The notes: a model not told the origin generated them from the sequence alone. A stretch of DNA of 64,000 bases from Streptomyces fragilis (GCF_003112515.1 NZ_BEVZ01000003.1:372001-436000), one strand, 5' to 3'. Shown: positions 36,008 to 49,477, counted from the first letter of the stretch. Program-made: numbers and translations.

Positions 36008-37939
36008 TCATCCTCCGCCGGTGGCCGGCCGCCCCGCTTCCAGGCGTTCGGCGAGTTCCAGCAGATCGGTCCCGGCGAGGCGCGGCAGGACGCAGCCGGA
36101 CAGGGAGCGGCAGGCCTGGCGCCAGGGGTCCGGCACCGCCCCGAGGCCGCCGAGGGCGCCGGTGAGCGCACCCGTGAGGGCGGGCGTGGAGTCGGCCACC
36201 CGGGACAGGCAGGCCGCCGCCGGCACCGCCTCGCGGAAGCGGCCGCCGGACGCCAGCGCCAGGGCGAGCGCCACCGGCACGGTCTCCGCGGCGGCGATCC
36301 CGTAGCTGTACACGTGGTCCACGATCTGGTGCTCCAGCAGCGGCACCAGCGCGAACGCGCCCTCCGGGGCGCTCTCGCGGGCCAGGTGCAGGGCGTGCCG
36401 GGCGTTGCGTCCGGCCTCCGACGCGGCGGGCAGCTCGGCCAGCGCGGCGCTCACGCAGGCGTCCACGCCGGCGCCCGCCAGGGCGAGCGAGACGGCGGCG
36501 GCCATCGCTCGGGCGCCGTGCACGCCGTCGCCGTCCTGGGAGTAGCGGGCGTCGAACTCGGCGAGCTCCGCGGCACGGTGCGGATCACCCGGATGAGCGA
36601 CAGCCAGGACGCACGCGCGTACACAGGCCGCGTCGTCGAAGTAGTGCGGGTTGTCGTGGCCGGTGGCCGGCGGGCGCAGGCCGGTGGCCAGGTTGCCGAG
36701 CCCGGCGCGCACCGAGATCCGGGCGCGCAGCGGGATCGCGGCGGACTCCGCCTCGGGCGCCGCGCGTTCGGCCTCGGCGACCTCGTCGGCGACCGCGCTC
36801 CACGCCAGGTCGACGGCGGCCCGGATCCGGCGGTCGCGCTCCAGGTCGGCGAGGAGGGCGTCGTCGCCCGCGCGCAGCAGCGCCTGCGCGGTCCACGCGG
36901 CCCACTCGGCGTCGTCGGAGGGGCCCAGCCGCAGCGGGTCGGGCGGCTGGTTGAGGGCGATCGGCACGGGGAGGGTGGTGGTGGCGTTCTGCTCGGCGAA
37001 CGTGTCCAGCTCCCGGGTGAGCCGCCGGGTCCACTCCGGCATCCGCGCCGCCCGGTGCCGGGCGGCGGGCCACCCGGCGGCGTCCCCGGCCGCGAGCCCC
37101 AGCAGCATCCCGGCCACCCGCCGCTCGCCGGACCTTCCGGACCCCACGCGCGTGCGCCCGTCGGGCCGCCGGACGACGCCCGGGGCGTCCGCCGGCGTGA
37201 GGTGACGGCGTGCGGGGGCTGCGCTGGTGTCCGCGCTGCCGGTGTGCGCGCTGCCGGTGTGCGTGCCGCCGGTGTGCGTGCCGCCGGGGTGGGGACCTTC
37301 CGCGGGGCGGGCCACCGTCCTGGCGGGTGTGGTGTCCCCGGTGCCGGGCCGGGGCTCGGCCGCGGCAGTGCCGGCGAGACCGCCGGTGCCGCCGGTGTCG
37401 CCGGTGTCGGCCGGAGCGTGGGTCGCGGGTCCGGACGCGCCGGCGGGAGCGGGCGCGGTGTCCGGCGGTGCGGTGAGGAGGGCCGCCGCGTCGGTGCCCG
37501 CCGCGGTGCCGGGCCCGGTGTACGGGCCCGGGGCGGGAGGGGTGTCGCCGTACGGGGGAGTGACAGCGCGCGGCGCTCCGTCCGCGACCGTGGCGCCGGG
37601 TGGTGCGATGCCGGTGGCCGAGGGGGCGGAGGAGGGAGCGCGGGTTGGACCCGAACCCGTACCCGTACCCGGACCCGGATCCGGTGGGCCGGTGGCGAGG
37701 ACGGGCGCCGGGCCGGTGACGGCGGGTGTGGACACCGGGCTCGCGGGCGTCGGGGCGTCGGGTGCGGTGCCTGCGGCCGGCGTCATGACGCTGCCGTCCG
37801 GTGACACGACGGGGTCGGCGGGCGTGAGGTCGCCCGCGAAGGCGCCCGGGGCGACGCCCGCGAGGGCGGCCGGGGCGGCGGGGGGCGTCGTGAGGTCCGG
37901 GCCGGGGGCGGGGCCGGCGGGGTCGGGCGGGGGAGTCAT
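36008..37939 (-). CDS. ADP-ribosylglycohydrolase-like protein with long disordered head (second in operon)
   Basis: 643 aa from ATG 37939, coupled to the upstream gene by an ATGA overlap. Residues 1-270 are a Pro/Thr/Ala/Gly-rich disordered region that includes short GGTHT/GSAHT repeats. The core starts near GERRVAGMLLGLAAGDAAGW. Metal motif 1 is PSDDAEWAAWTAQAL. Motif 2 reads LSRVADSTPALTGALTG, where the usual GRDADTT has lost its first Asp (Val instead). So one metal ligand seems to be missing, and the protein may be weakly active, regulatory or specialised. An internal start would remove the head, but the ATGA overlap supports the long form. Confidence 0.8.
   Translation of the reverse strand: MTPPPDPAGPAPGPDLTTPPAAPAALAGVAPGAFAGDLTPADPVVSPDGSVMTPAAGTAPDAPTPASPVSTPAVTGPAPVLATGPPDPGPGTGTGSGPTRAPSSAPSATGIAPPGATVADGAPRAVTPPYGDTPPAPGPYTGPGTAAGTDAAALLTAPPDTAPAPAGASGPATHAPADTGDTGGTGGLAGTAAAEPRPGTGDTTPARTVARPAEGPHPGGTHTGGTHTGSAHTGSADTSAAPARRHLTPADAPGVVRRPDGRTRVGSGRSGERRVAGMLLGLAAGDAAGWPAARHRAARMPEWTRRLTRELDTFAEQNATTTLPVPIALNQPPDPLRLGPSDDAEWAAWTAQALLRAGDDALLADLERDRRIRAAVDLAWSAVADEVAEAERAAPEAESAAIPLRARISVRAGLGNLATGLRPPATGHDNPHYFDDAACVRACVLAVAHPGDPHRAAELAEFDARYSQDGDGVHGARAMAAAVSLALAGAGVDACVSAALAELPAASEAGRNARHALHLARESAPEGAFALVPLLEHQIVDHVYSYGIAAAETVPVALALALASGGRFREAVPAAACLSRVADSTPALTGALTGALGGLGAVPDPWRQACRSLSGCVLPRLAGTDLLELAERLEAGRPATGGG
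37223..37297. repeat. 15-bp tandem repeat in the disordered head of the 643-aa protein
   Basis: About four to five copies of a 15-bp unit (GCCGGTGTGCGCGCT and variants) lie in frame within the ADPRG-like gene and encode the GGTHT/GSAHT pentapeptides. Exact units start at 37238, 37253 and 37268. Confidence 0.8.
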
Positions 37940-38913
37940 GCGTGCTCCCTGGCGGAGGTGAGGAGGTCGGCGATGTCGAGGACGTGCCGGCCCGCCATGG
38001 CCGGCAGACAGCTCCCGCGGACCGGCCCGATGGGGGCCGCCCACTCCTCGGGGATGGCGGCCACCCCGGAGGTCGCGCCGGCCAGCGCCCCGGCGACGGC
38101 GGCCGTGGTGTCGGCGTCGCGGCCCATGTTCACGGCGGTCAGCACCGCCTCGCGGAAGTCGCCCTCGGCGGCCGCGTACGCACCGAAGGCGAGGGCCACC
38201 GCCTCCGGGGCCAGGTCCGTCCACGGGTAGCCCGCCACCACCACCGCGGACCGCACCGCCCGCTCCCCGCGGTGGGCGACCGCCACCGCGCGGCGCAGCG
38301 AGCGGGCCGTCCACGAGTCGTCGGGGATCACCGCGAGCGCCGAGGCCACCACCGCCACCGCGGGCGCCCCGGTCATCGCGGCGGCGACCCCGGCCGCCAC
38401 CGCCTGCCCGCCGTAGATGCCCTCGCCGTCGTGACTGACCGAGCCGTCCACCGCGACCAGCCGCGCCGCCTCCGCGGGGCGGCCCGCCGCGAACACGCCG
38501 AACGGGGCGGCCCGCATGGCCAGCCCGTCGCTCCAGGCGTGCCGGTGCTGGGCGGAGACCGGCGCGGCCAGGCCCCGGCGCAGGTTCTCCAGCGTCCCGC
38601 GTTCGCTGAACCCGGCGCCCCTGAACGGCCCCTCGTCGCGGTCCGCGATCCACTCGTGCCAGGCCGCCTCCACGTCCGGCGCGGTCAGCGCGAAGCCGTG
38701 CCGGGCCAGCAGCAGCCCGCAGAAGATGGCGTACTCGGTGTCGTCGGTGCCCGCCGGGTCCTCCTGGACGTACCCCGTGATGCGGCCCCAGCGGGCGCGG
38801 ATCTCCGAAGGGCGCAGGTTCTCCGCCGGGGCGCCGAGCGCGTCCCCCACGGCCAGGCCCAGCAGCGCTCCGCGCGCCCGCTCCCGCAGGTCCGGTGTGA
38901 CGACGGCCGCCAT
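37936..38913 (-). CDS. ADP-ribosylglycohydrolase-family protein (first in operon)
   Basis: 325 aa, the size of a bare DraG-type enzyme. ERARGALLGLAVGDALGAPAE, metal motif AGTDDTEYAIF, DGLAMRAAPFGVFA, SHDGEGIYGGQAVAAGVAAAM and the second metal motif NMGRDADTTAAVAGALAG are all intact, so it is the most canonical of the four. It should cleave an alpha-linked ADP-ribosyl or ribosyl bond in a Mg2+-dependent way. It is the first gene of the seven-gene minus-strand operon, with CCCTTGTG repeats in its upstream region. Confidence 0.93.
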   Translation of the reverse strand: MAAVVTPDLRERARGALLGLAVGDALGAPAENLRPSEIRARWGRITGYVQEDPAGTDDTEYAIFCGLLLARHGFALTAPDVEAAWHEWIADRDEGPFRGAGFSERGTLENLRRGLAAPVSAQHRHAWSDGLAMRAAPFGVFAAGRPAEAARLVAVDGSVSHDGEGIYGGQAVAAGVAAAMTGAPAVAVVASALAVIPDDSWTARSLRRAVAVAHRGERAVRSAVVVAGYPWTDLAPEAVALAFGAYAAAEGDFREAVLTAVNMGRDADTTAAVAGALAGATSGVAAIPEEWAAPIGPVRGSCLPAMAGRHVLDIADLLTSAREHA

Positions 38914-39219
38914 GCGCGCCTCCTAGCGGGGAGGGGGGATATCCCTTGTGCCCTTGTGCCCCTGCGCCCTTGTGTGGATCTGTGCCACGCCACCGCCCCG
39001 GCCGACCCTCGGACACGCCGACGTCACCCGGACGACATCTGTGCGGGCCTCGCTTCGAATGAGCGCGATGGCCAAAAGCGCAGGTGAGGGCAGCCTTCCC
39101 TTGCTGGCGGGCCATGACTGAAGCGCGTAGCTTGGGGAACATCGAAAAGTAGACCCAGTCCAAACTGGCCGCGTGGCACGACGTCGTCCGCGCACCCGGC
39201 ACGACCTTGAGCGGGAGAC
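38914..39219. promoter_or_regulatory. Divergent intergenic region with CCCTTGTG repeats
   Basis: 306 bp between the ADPRG operon and the VIT gene must hold both promoters. Three copies of CCCTTGTG (CACAAGGG on the operon strand) occur at 38943-38950, 38951-38958 and 38967-38974, 30-61 bp upstream of the first ADPRG start. They could be a regulator-binding array or part of the 5' leader. The rest shows no gene and no convincing -35/-10 pair. Confidence 0.45.
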
Positions 39220-39948
39220 ATGGCTGTTCTCGAGATGCGGGCGCCCCTGCATGAGGCACACCGCGACAACCACACCCACCGTGACGTCAACGGCGGCTGG
39301 CTGCGCCCGGCCGTGTTCGGCGCCATGGACGGCCTGGTGTCCAACCTGGCCCTGATGACCGGTGTCGCGGGCGCCGCCTCCAGTGGGACGGTGGTGCTCG
39401 CCGGGCTCGCGGGTCTGGCCGCCGGAGCGTTCTCCATGGCGGCCGGCGAGTACACCTCGGTCGCCTCCCAGCGGGAGCTGGTCGAGGCCGAACTCGACGT
39501 CGAGCGACGGCAGCTGGCCCGCCACCCGCAGGCCGAGGAGGCGGAGCTCGCCGCCCTGTACGAGGCGCGCGGCGTGGACGCCGGCACCGCCCGCGAGGTC
39601 GCCCGCCAGCTCTCGCGCGACCCGGAGCAGGCGCTGGAGATACACGTCCGCGAGGAGCTGGGCGTCGACCCCGGCGACCTGCCCTCCCCGACGGTCGCCG
39701 CGGTCTCCTCGTTCGGCTCCTTCGCGCTGGGCGCGCTGCTGCCGGTGCTGCCGTACCTGCTCGGCGCCACCGCGCTGTGGCCCGCCGTGGTCCTCGCGCT
39801 GGTCGGGCTCTTCCTGTGCGGCGCCGTGGTCGCCAAGGTGACCGCCCGCACCTGGTGGTTCAGCGGCCTGCGGCAGCTGGTGCTCGGCGGCGCGGCCGCG
39901 GGCCTCACCTACCTGCTGGGCACCCTCATCGGCACCGCCGTCGGCTGA
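39220..39948 (+). CDS. VIT1/CCC1-family iron/manganese transporter
   Basis: 242 aa from ATG 39220 (GGGAG upstream). HRDVNGGWLRPAVFGAMDGL followed by VSNLALMTGVAGA is the conserved first helix of the VIT family, GAFSMAAGEYTSVASQRE the second. Then comes a cytoplasmic Glu-rich helical hairpin (metal-binding domain, about residues 90-150) and three more helices near the C-terminus. Five transmembrane segments in total, as in plant VIT1. It probably exports Fe2+ or Mn2+ from the cytoplasm, the bacterial counterpart of vacuolar storage (inference). Confidence 0.93.
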   Translation: MAVLEMRAPLHEAHRDNHTHRDVNGGWLRPAVFGAMDGLVSNLALMTGVAGAASSGTVVLAGLAGLAAGAFSMAAGEYTSVASQRELVEAELDVERRQLARHPQAEEAELAALYEARGVDAGTAREVARQLSRDPEQALEIHVREELGVDPGDLPSPTVAAVSSFGSFALGALLPVLPYLLGATALWPAVVLALVGLFLCGAVVAKVTARTWWFSGLRQLVLGGAAAGLTYLLGTLIGTAVG

Positions 39949-40014
39949 CCCGCCGGCCGCGACGGGTCTTCGCGCCCCACCCGCCCCGCCCGCCCCTCGT
40001 AACCCACCCGTAAC

Positions 40015-40050
40015 GGCCCGTCCGGCGCCTGCCCCCCGCCCGGACGGGCC
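40015..40050 (+). terminator. Terminator after the VIT gene
   Basis: An 11-bp perfect stem GGCCCGTCCGG/CCGGACGGGCC (40015-40025 with 40040-40050) with a 14-nt C-rich loop, 67 bp after the stop codon. Confidence 0.75.
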
Positions 40051-40560
40051 TTCGCGCGCACCGCACGCCCGCCCCGTGAACGCCCCACGCCGCCCCCGCG
40101 ACCGCCACCGCCCCGCCGCTCGACGTCACCCCTGGGTGGCCGGGCGGCCCCACGCCCGCACGGAGCGGCGGTCAAGGGGGCGGGACCGTTGCACCCCGCG
40201 GCCCGCCGCGCAAGGGTCCGCCGCAGGTCAACCCGGTTTCGGCGGTGTGACATTCGTCCCCACGACGTGGCTGGACAGCGGTCGTATCATGAAGTCCGCT
40301 CACCTGTGTGAGGGGCTGCACGCAAGCGGCCGCCCGTGGTTTCGCATACGAAGCCACCGGGCATGAGCCGGAACGCGCCGGGCAAGGACGCCAGCGGCGC
40401 GCCTCTCCGAAGACGGGCGACGAAGCCTGTACCCAGGAAACGTCAGGACATCCTCCCCTGGCACGTCTCCCCGCGCGCCCGCCGCCACCCGGCGGACCAG
40501 CGGCCAAGGCTCCCGCGTGCGTCCGCATGGTGGAACGGAGTATCCAACTTCCGGGATTCC

Positions 40561-40575
40561 GTTTCACTATGTAAC
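40561..40575. promoter_or_regulatory. GlnR-box-like element in the gltB leader
   Basis: GTTTCACTATGTAAC read on the other strand is GTTAC-N5-GAAAC. The actinobacterial GlnR box is gTnAC-N6-GaAAc, so both half-sites are good but the spacing is one base short. It lies about 120 bp upstream of gltB, in a nitrogen-assimilation gene. Whether GlnR binds is untested here. Confidence 0.25.
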
Positions 40576-40693
40576 GCGCAGAAGAATCTTTGCCATACAG
40601 CAGAGGGCCAACGTCGTCCCTCGGCATCAGTGCCCCCAGAGCCGCAGAGCCTGGGAGGACCTTTTCAGCCACATGACGACGACGGGAGAGCCG

Positions 40694-45278
<4,585 letters not shown>

Positions 45279-45286
<8 letters not shown>

Positions 45287-46742
45287 TCCCAAGGGCTTTC
45301 TCAACCACGGCCGTGAGGTCGCCCGGACCCGACCGGTCGACGAGCGGCTGAAGGACTGGAACGAGGTCTACGTCCCCGGCTCCCTGCTGCCGATCGTCAG
45401 CAAGCAGGCCAGCCGCTGCATGGACTGCGGCATCCCGTTCTGCCACAACGGCTGTCCGCTCGGAAACCTGATCCCCGAGTGGAACGACTACGCCTACCGC
45501 GAGGACTGGCAGAACGCCTCCGAGCGGCTGCACGCCACCAACAACTTCCCGGAGTTCACCGGGCGGCTGTGCCCGGCGCCCTGCGAGTCGGCGTGCGTGC
45601 TCGGCATCAGCCAGCCGCCGGTGACCATCAAGAACGTCGAGGTCTCGATCATCGACCAGGCGTGGGACAACGGGGACGTCGTCCCGCAGATCCCCGAGCG
45701 CCTGTCCGGCAAGACCGTCGCCGTCATCGGCTCCGGCCCGGCCGGCCTCGCCGCCGCCCAGCAGCTCACCCGCGCCGGCCACACCGTCGCCGTCTACGAG
45801 CGCGCGGACCGCATCGGAGGCCTCCTCCGCTACGGCATCCCCGAGTTCAAGATGGAGAAGCGGCACATCAACCGCCGCATCGAGCAGATGCGCGCGGAGG
45901 GCACCAAGTTCCGCACCGGTGTGGAGATCGGCCGCGACGTGGAGGCCGAGTCGCTGCGCAAGCGGTACGACGCCGTCGTGCTCGCCGTCGGCGCCACCAC
46001 CGCGCGCGACCTGCCGGTCCCCGGCCGCGAGCTCAAGGGCATCCACCAGGCGATGGAGTACCTGCCGCTCGCCAACAAGGTGCAGGAGGGCGATTACGTC
46101 GCCCCGCCGATCACCGCCGCGGGCAAGCACGTCGTCGTCATCGGCGGCGGCGACACCGGCGCGGACTGCGTCGGCACCGCCCACCGGCAGGGCGCGGCTT
46201 CCGTCACCCAGCTGGAGATCATGCCCCGCCCCAACGACGACCGGGACCCGGTCGGCCAGCCCTGGCCGACCTTCCCGATGCTCTACAAGGTGACCTCCGC
46301 GCACGAGGAGGGCGGCGAGCGGGTCTACTCCGTCTCCACCACCCACTTCGAGGGCGACGAGGACGGCAATGTCCAGTGGCTGCACCTCACCGAGGTCTCC
46401 TTCGTCGACGGCAAGCTCACCCCGAAGCCCGGCACCGAGCGGAAGATCCCCGCCCAGCTGGTCACCCTCGCCATGGGCTTCACCGGCACCGACCGCGAGA
46501 ACGGCCTGGTCGACCAGCTCGGCCTGGAGCTCGACGCGCGCGGCAACATCGCCCGCGACAAGAACTTCCAGACCAACGTCCCCGGCGTGTTCGTCGCCGG
46601 CGACGCGGGCCGGGGCCAGTCGCTCATCGTGTGGGCCATCGCCGAGGGCCGCAGCGCGGCGCGCGGCGTCGACCGTCACCTCACCGGCACCAGCACCCTG
46701 CCGGCGCCGATCCTCCCCGACGACCGCGCCCTGGTCGCCTGA
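45279..46742 (+). CDS. gltD: Glutamate synthase small subunit
   Basis: 487 aa. The N-terminal cysteine motifs [18 protein letters not shown] and [14 protein letters not shown] bind 4Fe-4S clusters. Then come an FAD-binding Rossmann motif ([15 protein letters not shown]) and an NADPH-binding motif ([15 protein letters not shown]). A final FAD motif around [14 protein letters not shown] is also present. It passes NADPH electrons through FAD and iron-sulfur clusters to GltB. Start ATG 45279 lies inside the 3' end of gltB, indicating translational coupling. Confidence 0.97.
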
Positions 46743-47053
46743 CCCGGACCGGGCCGACCCGACCCGCCCCGCACGGGCCGGGGTCCCAGCGACCCCGGCC
46801 CCGTCGCTCCGGGTCCCGCCGACCCCGGACACCGTCACCCCGGGTCCCGCCGACCCGGACACCGCCGGCCCGGTACGCCGACCCGGGCCGTCGGTTCCGG
46901 TGATTCCGCCCCGCTCCCCGTACCCCGGGGGCGGGGCGGAGCCGTTCACGCGGGTGGGGGCGAACCCCGGTGAGGGCGGCGGACGCCGTCCCGTACCCTT
47001 CCCGGCAAGGAGCGGACCGGCCGTACGGGACGCCGGGGGAGGGGAGCAGCGGC
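46743..47053. other. 311-bp GC-rich intergenic region after gltD
   Basis: The first part has imperfect repeats of GGTCCC(G/A)(C/G)CGACCCCGG-like sequence. The second holds a strong hairpin (46905-46940). The promoter of the VWA gene must lie in the last 100 bp. No gene is seen. Confidence 0.6.
46905..46940 (+). terminator. Terminator after gltD
   Basis: A perfect 10-bp stem TCCGCCCCGC/GCGGGGCGGA (46905-46914 with 46931-46940) whose loop can add a further CCCC/GGGG pairing. Confidence 0.7.
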
Positions 47054-47773
47054 ATGCCCGCCATCAGCCTGACCAAGGTCGAACGGACCGCGCCCGCGCT
47101 GGTCGACCTGTACAAGACCGCGGGGCGCACCGTCGCCCGCCACGGGCTGGAGGACGAACGCGCCGCCGTGTACCTCGTCGTGGACCACAGCGGCTCCATG
47201 AAGCCGTACTACAAGGACGGCAGCGTCCAGGCCCTCGCCGACCGGGTGCTCTCCCTCGCCGCACACTTCGACGACGACGGCATCGTCCCCACCGTCTTCT
47301 TCTCCACCGAGGTCGACGCCGTCACCGAGATCGACCTCGCCCGCCACCGGGGCGCGATCGACCGCATCCTCGCCGGGCTCGGCCACATGGGGAAGACCAG
47401 CTACCACGCCGCCATGGACGCCGTCATCGACCACCACCTCGACAGCGGCGCCACCGCCCCCGCCCTGGTGATCTTCCAGACCGACGGCGGCCCCACCAGC
47501 CGCCCCGCCGCCGAACGCTACGTCTGCAAGGCGGCCAAGCTCCCGCTCTTCTGGCAGTTCGTGGGCTTCGGCGACCCGCACAGCAAGCAGTTCGACTTCC
47601 TGCGCAAGCTCGACGAACTCGACGTCCCCGGCAGGCGCGTCGTCGACAACGCCGGCTTCTTCCACGCCGGCCAGGACCCGCTCGCCCTGTCCGACGACGA
47701 CCTCTACGAGCACCTCCTCGGCGAGTTCCCCGCCTGGCTCCGCGCCGCCCGCGCCCAGGGCATCGTGCGCTGA
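47054..47773 (+). CDS. TerF-like von Willebrand factor A domain protein
   Basis: 239 aa from ATG 47054. A short head (MPAISLTKVERTAPALVDLYKTAG) is followed by one VWA domain with the MIDAS motif VVDHSGSM and later Thr/Asp ligands (GKTSYHAAMDA and IFQTDGGPT). The head and the FWQFVGFGDP motif match the vWA_TerF-like group linked to tellurium-resistance/TerD-type proteins. No TerD domain is fused and no ter genes are adjacent. It is probably a Mg2+-dependent protein-binding adaptor in the cytoplasm; specific role unknown. Confidence 0.9.
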   Translation: MPAISLTKVERTAPALVDLYKTAGRTVARHGLEDERAAVYLVVDHSGSMKPYYKDGSVQALADRVLSLAAHFDDDGIVPTVFFSTEVDAVTEIDLARHRGAIDRILAGLGHMGKTSYHAAMDAVIDHHLDSGATAPALVIFQTDGGPTSRPAAERYVCKAAKLPLFWQFVGFGDPHSKQFDFLRKLDELDVPGRRVVDNAGFFHAGQDPLALSDDDLYEHLLGEFPAWLRAARAQGIVR

Positions 47774-47890
47774 CCGGACCTCGGCGGCGACCCCAACGGC
47801 CCTTTGTAGGCGCGGAGTTCACCGCCGGGAGATGTCGGCGCCCCGCAGTAGTGTTCGGGCCGTCGCATCTACTGTGAGGACCGAACGACA

Positions 47891-49381
47891 TTGACCGAGC
47901 TGTCTCCCTTCCCCCTGCCCTTCTCCGCCCATCACCACTACGGGACACCCCGCACCCTGCGCGAGCTGCAGATGATGCGGTGCAGCGCCCACATACGGTC
48001 GAAGCCCCAGTGGTTCGTCAAGCGGAACGACGCGGACGTCGTCGCCCGCTGGACCCGTGAGGCGGTCGAACAGGGTCTGACCGAGGCGCAGACACGCTAC
48101 GTGCTCGCCGAGCTCGCCCGGTACGCCGAGCTGCGGGACGAGCGGACCGGCATCGAGGTGTCCGCCGTGGACGGGGTCTGGCACTCGGACACCCTCGTCG
48201 AGGACGAGCTGAGGTCCAGGCTCCGTGAGGCCGTGCGGGTCCTGGAGGAGGTGCCCGAGGAGGAGAAGGACTGGCACCCGGGCTCCGACGGCCAGGTGCT
48301 GGACCTGGTGCACCCCTCGCTGTTCTGCCTCGTGCGCGACGTCAGCGGCGCACCCGAGCGGGCGTGGCAGCGGCCGGACACCGTCTGGGGCCAGAAGTAC
48401 GAGTTCTCCGAGCGCTTCCAGTGGCTTCCCACGGACGTCGAGGTCGGCGACGAGGGGGAGGTCACGTTCCGCTCGTACGTCAACAACGTGCACCCGGTCG
48501 AGCACCGCGAGCTCGCCTCCGTGCTGCCCGAACTGTTCGCGCGGGTGCGCCCGCTGTTCGAGAAGGTCCTCACCGACCTGCGGGGCCCGGAGATCCTGCG
48601 GATCGAGGCCGATCCCTACACCTGGTACGACGCGTCGGAGCCGGCCCGGCCCGAGAGCGACGACCCGCAGGCCTTCGCCGCGTGGCGGGAGGCGATGGAC
48701 GCCTGGTACGACAACCGCCGTCCGGACGTCCCGGACGCGCCGGAGTACGTCCCGCCGGCCGCACCCGACGAGACCGAACGGGTCGACCTGCGCGGCCGCG
48801 ACCTCCAGGTCATCGTCAAGCTCGCCACCATCCACCTCACCCCCGAGAAGCCCGAGTACGCGGGAGGCTCCTGGCACGTCGAGGGGATGGAGAACGAGCG
48901 CATCGTCTCCACCTGCCTGTACTACTGGGACAGCGAGAACATCACCGAGAGCCGGCTGAGCTTCCGGACGGCGCTCGATGAGCCGGAGGACTACCAGCAG
49001 AGCGACGACGACGGCATGAACGAGGTCTACGGCCTGGAGAACCAGAGCCCGCTGAACCAGGTGCTCGGCGCCGCCCCCACCCCGGCCGGCCGCTGCCTGG
49101 CGTTCCCGAACGTCCTCCAGCACCGCGTGGCCCCGTTCGCCCTCGAGGACCCCACCCGGCCAGGGCACCGCAAGATCCTCGCGTTCTTCCTCGTCGACCC
49201 GTCGCGGCGCATCGTCTCGACGTCCGACGTGCCGCCGCAGCAGCCGTGGGCCGACACGTCCACCATGACGCTGGAGCAGGCGAAGCAGTACCGCGAGGAG
49301 CTGATGAAGGAGCGGAAGTTCTTCGTCGACGAGCACAACCAGCAGATCTACGAGCGGGAGTTCTCCCTCTGCGAGCACTGA
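47891..49381 (+). CDS. DUF4246-family protein
   Basis: 496 aa from TTG 47891; GAGG lies 14 nt upstream, so the start is only fairly sure. The protein is soluble. The blocks RELQMMRCSAHIRSKP, DLVHPSLFCLVRDVSG, QVIVKLATIHLTPEKPEYAG, GSWHVEGMENERIVSTCLYY and RCLAFPNVLQHRVAPF match the DUF4246 domain, which I know mainly from fungi. The H-x-E (WHVEG) and distal His (LQHRV) pattern inside predicted beta-strands would fit a double-stranded beta-helix Fe(II) site (inference). It has its own promoter region (117 bp). It could reflect old transfer between fungi and actinobacteria. Confidence 0.85.
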   Translation: MTELSPFPLPFSAHHHYGTPRTLRELQMMRCSAHIRSKPQWFVKRNDADVVARWTREAVEQGLTEAQTRYVLAELARYAELRDERTGIEVSAVDGVWHSDTLVEDELRSRLREAVRVLEEVPEEEKDWHPGSDGQVLDLVHPSLFCLVRDVSGAPERAWQRPDTVWGQKYEFSERFQWLPTDVEVGDEGEVTFRSYVNNVHPVEHRELASVLPELFARVRPLFEKVLTDLRGPEILRIEADPYTWYDASEPARPESDDPQAFAAWREAMDAWYDNRRPDVPDAPEYVPPAAPDETERVDLRGRDLQVIVKLATIHLTPEKPEYAGGSWHVEGMENERIVSTCLYYWDSENITESRLSFRTALDEPEDYQQSDDDGMNEVYGLENQSPLNQVLGAAPTPAGRCLAFPNVLQHRVAPFALEDPTRPGHRKILAFFLVDPSRRIVSTSDVPPQQPWADTSTMTLEQAKQYREELMKERKFFVDEHNQQIYEREFSLCEH

Positions 49382-49477
49382 CCGGCACCGGCACCGGCAC
49401 CCGGGCGGCGTGAGGAGGCCCGCGGCGGAGGGCCCCGGGGTTGCCCGGAGCCGTGCGCCTGCCCCCACACTGGTCCC

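Larger units (their letters stand above)
39949..40693. other. 745-bp gene-free region and gltB leader
   Basis: The left part holds the VIT terminator. From about 40200 to 40690 the base composition becomes more balanced (runs such as GTTTCACTATGTAAC and AAGAATCTTTGCC). This suggests a promoter and a long untranslated leader for gltB. A hairpin GTGGTTTCG/CGAAGCCAC (about 40336-40360) is visible. I see no match to a riboswitch class I know and no credible small gene. Confidence 0.5.

Noticed and set aside
39949..40693. Riboswitch upstream of gltB
   Set aside because: I found a hairpin but no match to a known riboswitch core that I can recognise by eye.
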